From NCBI GenBank assembly GCA_026874595.1, contig CM049306.1, positions 93,983,642-94,047,641 on the forward strand: DNA of 64,000 nucleotides, given 5' to 3'. The notes beneath the pieces are model-generated. The model was given only the letters and a program-made list of their open reading frames with translations, was not told where the DNA came from and ran no database searches. Both the position numbers and the translations under genes were made by a program. Position 1 is the stretch's first letter; every line of letters begins with the position of its first letter. This stretch comes from Sipunculus nudus. Taxonomy: Eukaryota > Annelida > Sipuncula > Golfingiida > Sipunculidae. Positions 24,341 to 35,618 of this stretch are shown piece after piece.

Positions 24341-24880
24341 TAACAGGACTGTTAAAAAATCTTTTTTAGCAGGTATTAGATAAGTTGATTTAATATGCAG
24401 AGTTAGCTAGATTAATTAAGAGTAAGCTTAATATGACAAACTTTCTACAATAAGCAGCGAATATATGGCTTATTCGTTAGTTAGCCTCAGTCTCAAAAGA
24501 AGATGGAAACGTGCTTTATTTCACAAGTAAGCCTCCAGTTTTTCATAAGTTAATCAATTAATATTTCAAGCAGTACTAAGAAAAGTTTACTATTTAAATT
24601 CCGACCTAACCACAAAGTTCTTGGAAACAGTTAGTTAGTAATTAAATGTGTATTAATTATAATAAAAATCGAGTATAAATCTGACACAGATTGTCCTGTG
24701 TCAAATTTCTAACCTTTTCTCCCAGCAATGATGGATACTTCTAATTGAATAAAAATAAAGGGGTTTCAAATGCATCTATAATTGCCAATGAATACTGCAG
24801 TAAAAATACAAAATTAAATTAAAAAAAGATTTTCATTTTGATGACTTCGGTGTTTAATGGCCCATTAATAATACGCTTGT
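24339..24880. other. AT-rich spacer, no gene recognised
   Basis: Strongly AT-rich with A/T runs; the candidate exon begins just downstream. TATA-like and splice-like strings occur but none is distinctive. Confidence 0.4.
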
Positions 24881-24884
24881 TTGA

Positions 24885-25184
24885 GGAAATCTGCATGAAA
24901 TGCGAAACAGAAAAAAAAGAATTCAAAATCTCGCGGAGCTACAGCAGATGGAGGGCGGGCTCTCTGCAGAGACATCAGACCAGTTCAGTGAAGACAGATT
25001 ACTCAAGCTGAGGAAGCCAGCGTCACGACCAGACATGGAGCTGGTGTGTGAAGTTGTTATTGATGAAGACGTTGATGACAGTATCATAGCGCCTCGGGAG
25101 GAGACATACTACAACACTCGCCTCTTTCTTCTTCGGAAACCATTCAAAAACCTATCAATTCACGCCACTGAAATCAGCAATTGA
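24885..25184 (+). CDS. Candidate coding exon or short ORF, unknown function
   Basis: The frame is open from 24885 after a TGA at 24882; the first ATG is at 24900 and the TGA stop ends at 25184, giving 94 codons from the ATG. Codon choice is clearly different from the flanks: third positions are balanced and hydrophilic codons dominate, while the surroundings are about 70% AT. The peptide starts basic (RNRKKR), has an acidic middle (VVIDEDVDD) and ends in a mixed segment with LRKPFKNL. No signal peptide, membrane segment, zinc motif or known domain is visible. It could be a last exon of a spliced gene (the preceding CAG..AAACAG offers acceptor-like AG sites), a single-exon gene, or a retrocopy fragment. 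An AATAAA occurs near 25662. Coding status is inferred from texture only. Confidence 0.5.
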   Translation, partial: GNLHEMRNRKKRIQNLAELQQMEGGLSAETSDQFSEDRLLKLRKPASRPDMELVCEVVIDEDVDDSIIAPREETYYNTRLFLLRKPFKNLSIHATEISN

Positions 25185-26175
25185 TACAGACGTACCGTTA
25201 TATATTAACGCCACGCTTCCAGGTTTTCTAAAACCGCTGATTTGAGTCTATGAGGAAAACCGTACCTTATGAATCAAATACTGCAGTAAAACAATTTGTT
25301 GGTCTGAGGAATGGAAATTTATCACGTACATAAATGTTTTATATTCACATAACAACAGAAATTATGTAATATTCTAGAAACATTGATATCTGCAAAATGG
25401 TAAAAACCAGTTGAGACACAATATAATGAATTACCTGTCTGTCAGACCTGATGTAGGGGTATGCTAGCCAGTATACAAATTAAAAAAAAGAAAGTCTCCT
25501 GTGACGCAAAATATGATTTAGGAAATCAATGACTGGTTGTTAGTAAAATTAATGTAGCAGAAAAATCCTAATGGGTCAGCAACCAAGCCAGTTTACCAAC
25601 TGTACGGTATCAGTTGGCACTTGTACGGTTAAACCTCGATGTTTGAATGTGTTTATATAGAATAAATCTAGTTTGCAAATTTTATAAATTGAATGTGATA
25701 GCAGGTGGTTGAACATTACAAATCGCCATAAATGGCCAACAATTATTTATCTATTTTAATATGTTATTTATTCGGGGTCGTTTCAGAATTTTAAAGATAG
25801 ATTAGCAAGATTAATAACCATCCATATAATAATTTAGCATTGTTATTTTATTGTACATTGTGAGTTTTAATTTTATGTGTTTGCCTCAATACAGAGGTTA
25901 TTTAATTTAGAAGACGAGACTAATAGCTACATATTGTAGCGAATCTGATCAGAGCACTCGAACACAGTCCATTTTGTCATTGCTCACATTTATTGTGAGG
26001 TAGTCCGCCTTGTTCTCATATTCAAGTCATTCATCTTGAATAAATTGCGAACGTTGTACCCGTATTTCTGATTAAAAGGCTGGGCAGGATCAAATTATTC
26101 ATCTTTGTTATTACACGCTAGTACGAACGCTAGTAGAGTAAGCATAGTCGTGTACTCAATTTATAAAGATTCAGA
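25185..26175. other. AT-rich stretch, no gene recognised
   Basis: If the upstream frame is a terminal exon, the proximal part could be its 3' UTR; an AATAAA occurs near 25662. Nothing else was recognised. Confidence 0.35.
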
Positions 26176-26182
26176 ATGAATT

Positions 26183-26428
26183 ATGAACAGCATGAGGTGT
26201 GTTTTTTTTAATTTTATCTTCCGTGTATGTTTTCTGTGCGTATTAACATTCCTCACAACTTGTACATTTTATATGATATATTTCTTTATGACATTACAAC
26301 CCACAACATGTACAGTCGGACGGACACCCGTTCTTAATGTGACCCCCAAGGAGTATTCGAGAACACATGGTTTGGTTATTACAAAGCACGTACATACATG
26401 TATATATGTGAATTACAAAGAACGTTAA
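26183..26428 (+). CDS. Weak candidate: membrane-anchor-like peptide
   Basis: An 81-codon frame whose N-terminal half is a short basic lead (MNSMR) followed by about 28 strongly hydrophobic residues and then a polar stretch with P, T and K. This is the layout of the first coding exon of a type II membrane protein such as a Golgi glycosyltransferase or sulfotransferase, with splicing expected soon after. However, T-rich DNA makes hydrophobic frames by chance, and no catalytic segment follows. Treat as speculative. Confidence 0.2.
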   Translation: MNSMRCVFFNFIFRVCFLCVLTFLTTCTFYMIYFFMTLQPTTCTVGRTPVLNVTPKEYSRTHGLVITKHVHTCIYVNYKER

Positions 26429-26979
26429 TAATTTAAGAATAAACCGAAAATAAGATCATGTACCTTATGGAAATGCATCATATCTCTAAAGTGAAAGAAG
26501 TACTACTCGTCTACTCTTAAATCTACCCAATGAAGGTGAACTTGAACCTGTTTTCGGCCTGTTCTATTTGATTACGTAAGAATCCCGATACACTGCTTGC
26601 CGTCCTTCCTAAGCCTACAAACCCTAACCAACACAGACATTGTCTTGTGAGTCCGATTCTGCGCAATATGAATCCCTTTCTCCAATTGTCTCCTCAGTCA
26701 GAGGCAGTTCCTTTTTATGGATGAACCAGGAATCCATGTTGAAGTTTCAGCAAAGACAGGGGTTTGTAGGGTAGTATTCTTTTGCACAATAACAGCGACA
26801 CGTATCGGCGTCAACCGACACAGACGGTTCGGGTTAAGCATATTCACAATTGAAGGAAAGGTATATGAAATCATATTTCCAGTTTCAACATAATTATCCG
26901 CTTTAACGTTTCTGATTAACTTTTGTTAAAGAAATCCCCAACCTCGGGGCTCATCACCCCCAAAACACACACCCACACC

Positions 26980-26989
<10 letters not shown>

Positions 26990-27021
<32 letters not shown>
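26990..27021. repeat. (AT)n microsatellite
   Basis: About 32 bp of TA repeats abutting the tRNA-like element; AT-rich words resume after the element, so the element appears to have inserted into the tract. Confidence 0.9.
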
Positions 27022-27022
<1 letters not shown>

Positions 27023-27026
<4 letters not shown>

Positions 27027-27334
27027 ACGGAGATAAATTGTTGAGGGGAAAATTCTGGGCCGATTCCGGATTCGAACCCATAACGGTGGCGCACAAGTCC
27101 TTCTGCTATCAGAACAAGACTAATTATCCTAGGAGTCACACTTTGGTGAGCTTATTCCCTGAGCCACAAAGTTAACCGTAATGTTAGACAAGCCCCCATT
27201 TTGTTACGAAGATAAATAAATGAAGGCAAAATCCTAGGCCGATCCGGGAGTCGAACCCAGGTCGGTGGCGCACAAGTCCGGCGAACCAACCGCTTCGCTA
27301 CCAGTTCGGTCCGCTTTTATGTCACCCCGTAACA
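27023..27334 (-). mobile_element. Compound tRNA-like element with TGTTACGG/CCGTAACA ends
   Basis: The left end TGTTACGGAG and right end CCCCGTAACA are inverted (TGTTACGG core). Two related units lie head to tail: 27023-27201 and 27202-27334, each opening with TGTTACG(G/A)AGATAAAT and then (A/C)AAAT(T/C)CT(G/A)GGCCGAT. The second unit, read on the minus strand, contains an A-box-like TAGCGAAGCGGTTGG (27286-27300 complement) and a B-box GGGTTCGACTCCC (27246-27258 complement). It is thus a tRNA-derived, pol III-competent-looking repeat with inverted termini. A close relative is at 37426-37564. Whether it moves as a SINE or as a MITE is open. Confidence 0.65.
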
Positions 27335-27789
27335 AAATATATATTTATTCTTTTAAGTAGTATATGATTTTCATGTTTTTTTTTTCTTTAGGCGATATTC
27401 GCAGTACTTAGGTTTCCAGAAATTTTGCAATGGTTTTACAAAAAAACTTTTTTTTCTAAAATTCTCTTTTGCTTAGTGGCATTGTGTTTCACCGACCAAT
27501 TTGCAGTTATATGTAACAGAACATTCTTAAGAGGAATCGATCGAACAATAAACTTCGACTAGCTTGAGGAAGGGACAGGAAATTAATCTTTATGTGAAGC
27601 TAATTTGTAAGTAATGGCATCAATTGTAAACCCTTTTAGCCCTGGGGTTTATTTTCCCCGTTTAGCACACATTCTACAAATGAAGACAAGCAATGTAAAG
27701 CTCACTTGCAGAACAATGTTTTTATAAGTTCATTAATTCACAATACGTGTTTTTATTTATAAAGTTGTATAAAAAATTAACATCAATTC
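27335..27789. other. AT-rich stretch, no gene recognised
   Basis: T-rich with long T runs near 27378 and 27450; no frame or repeat was recognised. Confidence 0.45.
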
Positions 27790-28110
27790 TAGCGCAAACT
27801 GTAGGGGCGCTACTTGAGCTTGGTCGGAATAGTCAGAAAGCCACCAGGGTTGTTTTCAAAAGCGCTACACATTTAGGACACAAATTTCAATTGGTTAGAA
27901 GAGTTGAGCCGCGGGGACAAGTATCTCGGCATCACATCGCAGCGTGGGGCCACGAGGACATGGCGCCCCCATTAACACGTAGCTCCTGGTCACGTAAAAA
28001 CGGAAACCATCCCCCACACGTCAGGCGTATTTGTCAAACCCTCGCTAATGGAAGCGCAGCACCCTTAGCGTGCCTCCCCCCTCTGACATCAACGTAAATT
28101 ATTTTCGACG
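27790..28110. other. Higher-GC complex island
   Basis: GC content rises sharply from about 27800 to 28085 and CpG is frequent. A 116-codon plus frame starts in the AT-rich flank and runs across it, but its peptide is Arg/His/Pro rich without a recognisable domain. Conserved non-coding DNA, an unmasked ancient repeat, or an unrecognised exon are all possible. Confidence 0.3.
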
Positions 28111-28139
28111 TAATTGGAGCACATTTAATCAACATTTCT

Positions 28140-28460
28140 AAATAGGTGTGCTTGTCGCGCTGCTATAGTGAAACTGGTGGAGCTATCTGAGGCAGATGTT
28201 CTTGAATTGAACAAACTTTAATATGGATAAACATGACACATTTCGTGTTCTTTTCGTGCTGTCTATCACGGGGAGGCCCGTAAACCATTAGTGCAGAACA
28301 AGGCGTTCTGTGGAAGCTCATCAACCCGCCTTTAGACGGATAAAACTCGTCAATGATTTTTAAAAAAAATTACAGGTCCTGATTTTATATCCCCATGTGA
28401 TCGTTGCGTCAGGAATAAGCCCTGTCGCCTTTTTTTAGGACGCTTCATGTAAACAGTCAT
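28140..28460. other. Complex island, second block
   Basis: Continues after a short AT-rich gap. It contains CATTA/TAATG-type words and no convincing frame. It is grouped with the 27.8 and 29.0 kb islands as possible regulatory DNA. Confidence 0.2.
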
Positions 28461-29039
28461 TACTAGCTTAATAGACTTGCACAAGTGTAGATGGGTATGC
28501 TCTTGTCATATAGTCTCCCATGAAGTCTTATGTCGTCACGCGCTTGTGTCGTATGTGTATTTCACTAAGCCAGTTATGGTAATTCAGAATAGTAAAGCCG
28601 ACCACATATTTGAAAATTATGCCACCTTTATTTCTTGACGTTACCTAGGAAGTTATTTGCAAGGTCATACAGTGATTATTTAAAGCACTTTTTCGTCAAA
28701 CAGTTTTTATTTTGGAGAAAGTATAGGCGTCTTAATTTACTTTTCTCTGTAATTAATGAAAATAGTAAATCTTGATTGCATCAATAAAGAGGAATTGGTC
28801 CCGCTCCTGTATAAAACATTGGCTTCATTGTATGAGATGAACTGTTTATTGCCCATCTGCTTATGTTAAATAAGACCGTCATTGTGGAGTTAATACAAGA
28901 TGGTAATAAAATACAAACTTCAACCTCAGTAAATGCAAACTGTATGTGATTGCGACAGCTGGTCTGGAAATTCAGATGTACTATAATGGGAATAAAGCTC
29001 ATTATGTCCCGAGTAATATAAAGATGAGAAAAGCAAGTC

Positions 29040-29765
29040 ACGGTATCTAGGACCGTAATGGTGGCCTGGAATTAAGCAATGGAAACTGTAACAGCCGTTT
29101 GACGACTCTGCAGCCCTCGACAGTAAGACATATGTTTCATCAGGTGATTGGGTCTGGGCCGCGGCGGGTCAGCGCGTTTTCTCTGCCAATGTATTATTAG
29201 AAGTCAGGGAAATTGTTTGAAGTAAACCATTGGAGACCAATCTCTTATGTAACCCATTGGTGAAATAGGGGTGATTATGTTAGAACTACTATTGCGTACC
29301 ACAAGGGACAACGGGATTAGTATGGCGTCCCGCGACCATAAGGACCAGTTGGGATTTCCTGGAGCTCCATCAGTAATTGCATTCCGTGTCCCCAGCCACG
29401 TGACCGGACACTTGGCGTACCCCAGGGACGGCATACTTATTCATATCATATCCGCTGATTATCAGTATATGATTGATTTCGCTTGACGTCCCACTGTATG
29501 GCCTAACTGCTGCTCATACAAAATGTCACTTGCGGTAATTTGGTCATTTTGACCTACAACGGATACAACACTGTCGCAGTAGCCGTGCGTAATGGCCTGG
29601 GAAATTAGGCCATTGTCGCGGGTATTAATGAATAATAATTAGCAATTTCCGACCGTCGTCTGACGCCAATGAATATCGCTAAGTTTGTGTTCAGGGACAG
29701 GTCAAGAGTACGCAGGAAAAGATCGAACCGGAAGTTCATTCACGCCAGGAACCAATACATAAAGA
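29040..29765. other. Long complex island, possible cis-regulatory block
   Basis: This is the longest non-repetitive, higher-GC block in the window. Overlapping open frames exist on both strands (29204-29434 minus, 29271-29486 plus) but neither resembles a protein family. It holds GGGATTA (Otx/Bicoid-type core) near 29310, repeated CCATTGG words at 29228 and 29252, TAATTAGCAATT near 29637 and a perfect 8-bp inverted repeat AATGGCCT/AGGCCATT at 29591-29614. These words are suggestive of a developmental enhancer but are common enough to be coincidental. Confidence 0.3.
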
Positions 29766-30424
29766 AGGTGAATATCACACTGGATGATTCGTTAATTTTT
29801 TTTTTCATTAAGACAACTTAAAACAAGTGAGTTTTTTTGTCTCCTTGGCTTTTGTGTATATGCAATTAGATTCGGCTGAGTTTGACATTTTTATAAACAC
29901 ATTATAAGCGGATATTGTATATTTATACTGGCATGTACTTCTAATATTGAGTAATTATTTTAAAAAATACTCCTATCACTGGTGTTTGACGAAAACTATT
30001 TTGATGTCAGATTGAGTAACCCTTGATTTTATCCTTGTGAATTTTGTTCAGTTAACGAAGCAATAAAACATTTAAAAAAAGAAAACGGTGTATGTGCTGC
30101 AAGTAACAATATGTCTTAGTAATACACGAAAAGGAATAAAAGATAAAAATCAACCTTAGCTTACCATGAGTAAGTGTGAAATATGTGAAAGATACGCAAA
30201 CGATAATGCAATGTAAAAGCATTAAATTTGATCACGTAGGAATCTCTGAAGCCAGGTTCTGACTGCTGAATAACGGATAGCGCACCCGGACAGTGGGTAC
30301 CCTCCATTTGCAACTCCCCATGGTGCACGTGTCCCTTTCCTAGCGGACATCTTGATTTATACGGAAGCCACAACCCGGCGTATATTAGTTTAACTGCCCA
30401 TAAAGCAGATGAAGCGGTCCCTTG

Positions 30425-30480
30425 GTCTTCACCAATCCAGTTTGGTATAAAAGCATCGGAGTCGATCTGCTACCATTATT
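30425..30480 (+). promoter_or_regulatory. Candidate core promoter (CCAAT + TATAAAA)
   Basis: CCAAT (30432-30436) is followed by GGTATAAAAG (TATA box at about 30446-30452) and, about 28 bp downstream, by an initiator-like CTACCATTA. The preceding 150 bp are GC-richer than average. No coding frame of note begins directly downstream, so a transcript, if any, is non-coding or has a distant first coding exon. Confidence 0.25.
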
Positions 30481-30953
30481 TAAAAAAAAACTTCCACTCC
30501 ACGGTGCATTCTGAGAAAACTAAACACTTAAGTCAGATGTTTAAGAGACTCAAGAAATTTTAAATTAATCTAGTTTTCTAGATATAATATCATAAATCAT
30601 GCTACAATTAAATATTATTATATTAGGAATGGCGCTATGAGGTTAAAATGGCTTTGACGTTTAACTGAACTGGGACAGGAAGGGACAGGAAAAGTTTTCA
30701 AGCGTTTCCTGGATAGAAAATGAGAAGTGATACTTCTAACTGTCATCTAAGTAAATGCTGTAGCTGACATGCGTTTAATATATGTATACGGTAGATATAG
30801 GTCTATCATAACAGTGTAATATAGTAATATCAAAATTAAATAAATGAGGCGCGATATCTACATCAGCGTTTAAAATCAATCATTCTGTGTGATTATTATA
30901 CGTTAATCACTTAACAACCATATCCTTGTATTTCGTATAATTGTATAAGTGTG

Positions 30954-31420
30954 TTTAAGCCCCCATCACACGAGAAGGAGACCTTACGGCGACCATGGCA
31001 ACCTAGCAGATCGGCGTTGATCGCCATGAACATGGGAAAACCGTTCATGTGTGACGGCTATGCCGCTGTCAGAAGGCTTGCACGACGTGTACAAATGCAA
31101 TTATCGGCCGTTTTATGCCGTTTCTACCACGTTGTATGGTGCTGCTACACCGTCCTTTATGATCAAACTGCGTTCCCCTTACGTCCGCATGATGTCCCTA
31201 CTACCCACTGAAGAGCTCGGTCCACGACAGGGCTGCGATCATGATGATCCCGGAGCAACCGACCCCGATCCGTCTGCGATATAGACGGCGGAACTGCGCG
31301 CGTGGGTAGATGCTACTGCACTGCTTCAGACTGGCCGTCGGTGGTTGCCATGGTCGCCATTGTGGACTATTACACATAACATGACCGGTGTAAGAAAGTT
31401 TAGTGAGGACACACATGTCA
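30954..31420. mobile_element. TIR DNA transposon, left half
   Basis: The left terminus (TTTAAGCCCCCATCACACGA onward, then GAAGG) and the right terminus at 32682-32706 are inverted over about 25 bp with four differences. The element is degenerate, about 890 bp without the inserted LTR, and GC-rich compared with its flanks. Frames in it are broken; a minus-strand frame at 31201-31455 may be a decayed relic but no transposase motif (DDE spacing) is visible. The TIR style recalls PIF/Harbinger-like MITEs, which is only a guess. Confidence 0.65.
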
Positions 31421-31730
31421 GCATTGTTACAGGTGCTCTTTTTATTGTGTGACACGGGCGTAACTCGTGTTGTGACACCCTCGCCGGGCCGTTGGTTACA
31501 TTTTCAGTTTAATCCGTACTGGTTGAACTCTCGTTGTCAAGCTAGCTAGGGGCTTTTTCGCCTGGCGGAGATCACATGTGGACCCTGGTGTGTAGAGACA
31601 CAGCGACGTTTTTCTAGATGATTCCTGTAACGCGTGCTTACCGTGTATAATGTATTAATCTTCGACTGTTCGAGAATTAGAAGCTTCTCGGCTTGAGGTG
31701 AAAAGGTATACAAAGAGACTGTGTTTTAGA

Positions 31731-31798
<68 letters not shown>

Positions 31799-32288
31799 CC
31801 AGCGGGCGCCGAAGCGTGTGTGTCAGTTTCTGGGACCTTATCCGATGAGTGCGGCAATTATAGATTTTCTTCAGACTTTCTCCTGGATTTTGTGACGGGT
31901 CTTGTTTGGACTTAAGTTTATTTTCTGGATTGTTACAAGAGCTTTACAATGGACTGTCATTCTCGGAGAGTATACATTTCAAGAACTTGTGACGGTGGTG
32001 GTATCCAGGTACTGTGCACATTGTTTATTTTACTGTGTGATTGTATTGATTTGTTGTTACACCGCTGTTTTACTGTATAATTGTATTGATTGAGTGTATT
32101 GTAATGTTAGGGTTGTTGTAAGAATAAATTATAGTTATTTGTTAACAAAAAAACCACTGACTTCTTAATTCTTTCCCCTAGACATTTCGCGCTGCATAGT
32201 GTTACAGAATCTGATTTTTTTTATCTCCATTACAAACTGTGTTCATCACGCATACGTGATCGGTTTATATTAGGTTCCGTAACAGCAT
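31421..32288 (+). mobile_element. Solo LTR copy 1 (860 bp) with GCAT target duplication
   Basis: The LTR spans 31425-32284, opening TGTTACAG and closing CCGTAACA, and is flanked by the 4-bp direct repeat GCAT (31421-31424 and 32285-32288). It is related along its length to copies at 46885-47583, 52243-52600 and 54086-54962. It has a weakened TATA region (GTATACAAAGAG near 31708), a large (GA)n tract where the relatives have only a short GGGAGAGAGGAGAG, and an AATAAA at 32123-32128. No internal domain, primer-binding site or second LTR is present, so it is a recombination-derived solo LTR. A Ty3/gypsy-type element is likely from the 4-bp duplication. Confidence 0.85.
31733..31794. repeat. (GA)n microsatellite inside LTR
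   Basis: About 30 GA units. The homologous position in the 54.1-kb LTR is the short purine string GGGAGAGAGGAGAGA, so the microsatellite appears to have grown from it. Confidence 0.95.
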
Positions 32289-32706
32289 GGACAGATATTA
32301 CATGCTACAACTGGCCTGTCTGCAAGGTCAACAGATCATGCTGCTCCACGAACAGCTGGCAGTGGCCAAAGGTGGCAGCAGGAGCGAAACGGATAGACCG
32401 ATGCTACCATGTTTACTGGCGATCGACTTGCGCTGTCAGGAAGCTGGTACTGCGCTGCTCGGACCCTGATGGCGATCGAATTCCGATATGACTGCGCTTT
32501 TAATCCACGGCGACCCCGCGGCGGAAATTTTGTCCATGTTCAAAACTGGTCGCCACTCATGGCGTTCATGGTGAAAATATGACGACCCAAGGCGACACTA
32601 TCTCGCTCCTACGCAGCTATTTTGAAAACTTAAGGCCACTCTGACTGCGCTCTACCCCAATTCGGTGATCGCAGCGAGTAGCCTTCTCGTGTGACGGGGG
32701 TGTAAA
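32289..32706. mobile_element. TIR DNA transposon, right half
   Basis: Resumes exactly after the LTR target duplication and ends with the inverted terminus CCTTCTCGTGTGACGGGGGT followed by GTAAA. A 60-codon plus frame begins at 32287 (Gln/Leu-rich start), continuing from the left half in the uninterrupted element; it has no recognised domain and may be a relic of an element-encoded protein. Confidence 0.65.
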
Positions 32707-35614
32707 GGAGATAGTGAATCCCTTCTCAAGGACTCGCTCATATATTTCGCATTAGAATACCTCTCTCTGAATGCATTAACACTATAATGACCTATAACTG
32801 TTTATTGCATTAATCATACAACTTCGTGACTGGTTCGCTTTACTTTTACAAATTAACCATTATTTGTTTTTGTATACATTTGCAACTTTGAAGGAAATCG
32901 ACAAGCGAGTTAAAAAAAAACAAAGGCTTCCTTTAAGAATCAGTTTTCCACATGGATAAAATCAAGAGGTTTGTATGAGGTTTCGATAGCCAATACTTTA
33001 TTAGTTTTATGGATTTCTATGAATCTATCTACGCATAACTGCTTACGAATAGAAGCTAGACCAAGTTATCGAAATACTCGAGGTCGTGTTGGAATCGTTT
33101 GTTCTCAACGGCGAGATCATGTCAGTATGTCTTTCGGAATTTAAAATGGCTTCACCTGTGTAACACTGCAAGGATTCCTGTTAACAGTCTGGTCTTGCAT
33201 GTTTTTTAGTGAAAGGTCACAGGCATGAATCTTCCATTTATTCACGAAAGAACAATTGCCAGTAGAAGAGTGTGTCAACATGGAAACCAAAACGGCAAAA
33301 GATGACAGCTGTTGACAGCAGCTGAAGAGTTCACAGCGTTTATTGTCCGTCGTGTAGAACTTTACATATATGAATCAGCAGTATTCAAGCAATGTTTAAT
33401 GTGTCTGACGGAAAAGACAAATACCTGATAAGCTGAGACTGTAGAAAAGACCTCAGCGAAGCAAAGCAACAGTTGTGAAGCGTTTACGGGTTAATACTAG
33501 GCTCAACCTGCCTGTATTCTTTTGGCTCTGAGGGCTGCTCTAATGTTTATATGCAGCGTAACGTTTACTGGCAAGCTTTGGGGGACCACCAATGAAACAA
33601 GGACAAGAAAAGGTCAGTAACGTGATTATGGAATCAATATATACAGATATAGTTCGCTGTCAGGCGTCAGCTAACAGACGGCTTTCATCATGAAAAGGCA
33701 GAAGTGAAACCCTTAGGGCAACTTGTGAGGAATTAATTTTCTTGTTATCTTGATATAAATTTATGTCCATTCATCGTTTGACCAACAATTGCAGGTTGGC
33801 CCTATCATGCCAAGTAAAATTGGATTTCTTTTGAATTTACTGCCCAACAAGTGTGTCCCTAAATGAATATCCCTGATTTGTTTATGGTTTCATTTGTTTA
33901 TTATGGAAACTGTCTGAATAGAATTTAGCATGTGAGAGCTTGACTTTACACTACGCATGCTTCTTTTGCTCAGGATACGCGAAAATAGGTATTATTGCAA
34001 ATTTGTAATATTAGCTGTACCTCCTATAAATTCGACTAATAGCCTGTGACATCCGCCTTTTAGAGTGTACGCAAGACGGCAGACCCCATGAGCGGTTTTG
34101 AAGAAACTGAGAGAAATAAATCTGTCGGGGATGGATAAGGGCCCGGTGATGCGGCATGTTTGGTGGCTAGAGGTAGTGTATCGGAAGCGTTGAGATCGGA
34201 ATAACACTTTTTTGGGCCAAGTCCAAATAATCAAAGTATAGCAGGATACAATTTTTGTTCACCCCTCAAACTTAATTTAGAAATGGTGAAAGGGACTCTA
34301 GTGAAAATTGGTCACGCAAGTGTTATCGCATGTGTCCGTAGATCTGTCAGATCAAAGTATTCATGAAAAACACTAAACAGTGGATTGTATTCAATGAATA
34401 CAACCAGCATAAACGTCTGATCTACTCAAAACTGTTTTGATCAAAATAGTTATCGTTCTCTGTTTTTATGCACAAAAATGCTTAGTAGATTTTTTATCCC
34501 TGCTTCAGTTATTACAGATGAAATTAGAATAACCGCCGCCGTCTGACAGACACATATATGTGTATATATATATAACTTATTTAGACACATATTTGAAGAC
34601 ATTAATCAACCATATTTTAATTAAAATCACTTGTAACAACACTTTTTTATGCTCCATTATACAAACAGGATGGGTGTATTCAAATTTATGTAAATTTATG
34701 AGAATAATGGATTTGGATTGTTCCATGTTTAGCTTATCCTGATGTATTTATATAAATTCACCACCGGCGCTAGATAGCCTGAAATATGTTTAACCGGATA
34801 AAAACGATTGGTTGAAACAAAAAGCACTCTATAAATCCAGGTTAGTTATGATATTAAACTGCGCATAATTGTTTGTTCATAATAATCAAAACGTATACAG
34901 AATTTAAGAAAATAAAAATATAGCTTAGTACACAATATACAGCAGGTCCCGGTTTCACTAAATTATTCCGGTGGATTTTGATAACACATTCGGGGCGGGC
35001 AGGGCTTGTTTCCCGCGATATGGTCCTAAACCTTGAAAAGATGGCAATTACAAATTCCTAGTTCTGGTTAAACTCAGCCCACCAGTTGATTACTTTCGGC
35101 ACTATTATCTTTATCTAATTTGAAAAATGAAGTTACAGGCAGTGAACTGATTGCTTTTGGTACAAAAACTTGACTGGTGTGAGTGTTGTTAAATTAGATT
35201 GAACGAAAGGAACGTCTTACATTATTGAGCATAAATTTTGCCATATATCTTTCTACTGCGTAAGAGTTCATGCTTTTGTGCAGGACTCAATACGTTAATA
35301 GTAAGATAGGGGCTATGAATAATGGAAGGAAAGTTACTTTCACCCATTATTAAAACTTTCCATCGTGTGACAATAATTAATAACTGCCCAAAAATGACTA
35401 CAGAAAATATATAAGTTTGACACATGTGAAAAGAAATGATATATCTCATAGTCCATCAGTTGTTTCTGCTATATCTTTATTTCAGAATGTATCCTGAATA
35501 TGTATTATAGCTACCAAGACATCCTTTAACATTTTGCAAATCAGGGAGACTATGAGACTAATATTAAAAAATCGCAATTTTTCAGATTTAAATATTTGCT
35601 CCAAACTTATTAAT

Positions 35615-35618
<4 letters not shown>
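32707..35618. other. AT-rich stretch, no gene recognised
   Basis: No recognisable gene. 33295-33325 has adjoining CAGCTG words (E-box palindromes, GACAGCTG and CAGCAGCTG). 34560-34575 is a short (TA)n run. Confidence 0.4.

Noticed and set aside
27240-27301. A genuine tRNA gene on the minus strand
   Set aside because: A and B boxes are present but the sequence does not form a complete cloverleaf with acceptor stem, and related copies with the same flanks show it is a dispersed repeat.
31698-31895. Plus frame with Glu-Arg repeats
   Set aside because: Product of the (GA)n tract inside the LTR.
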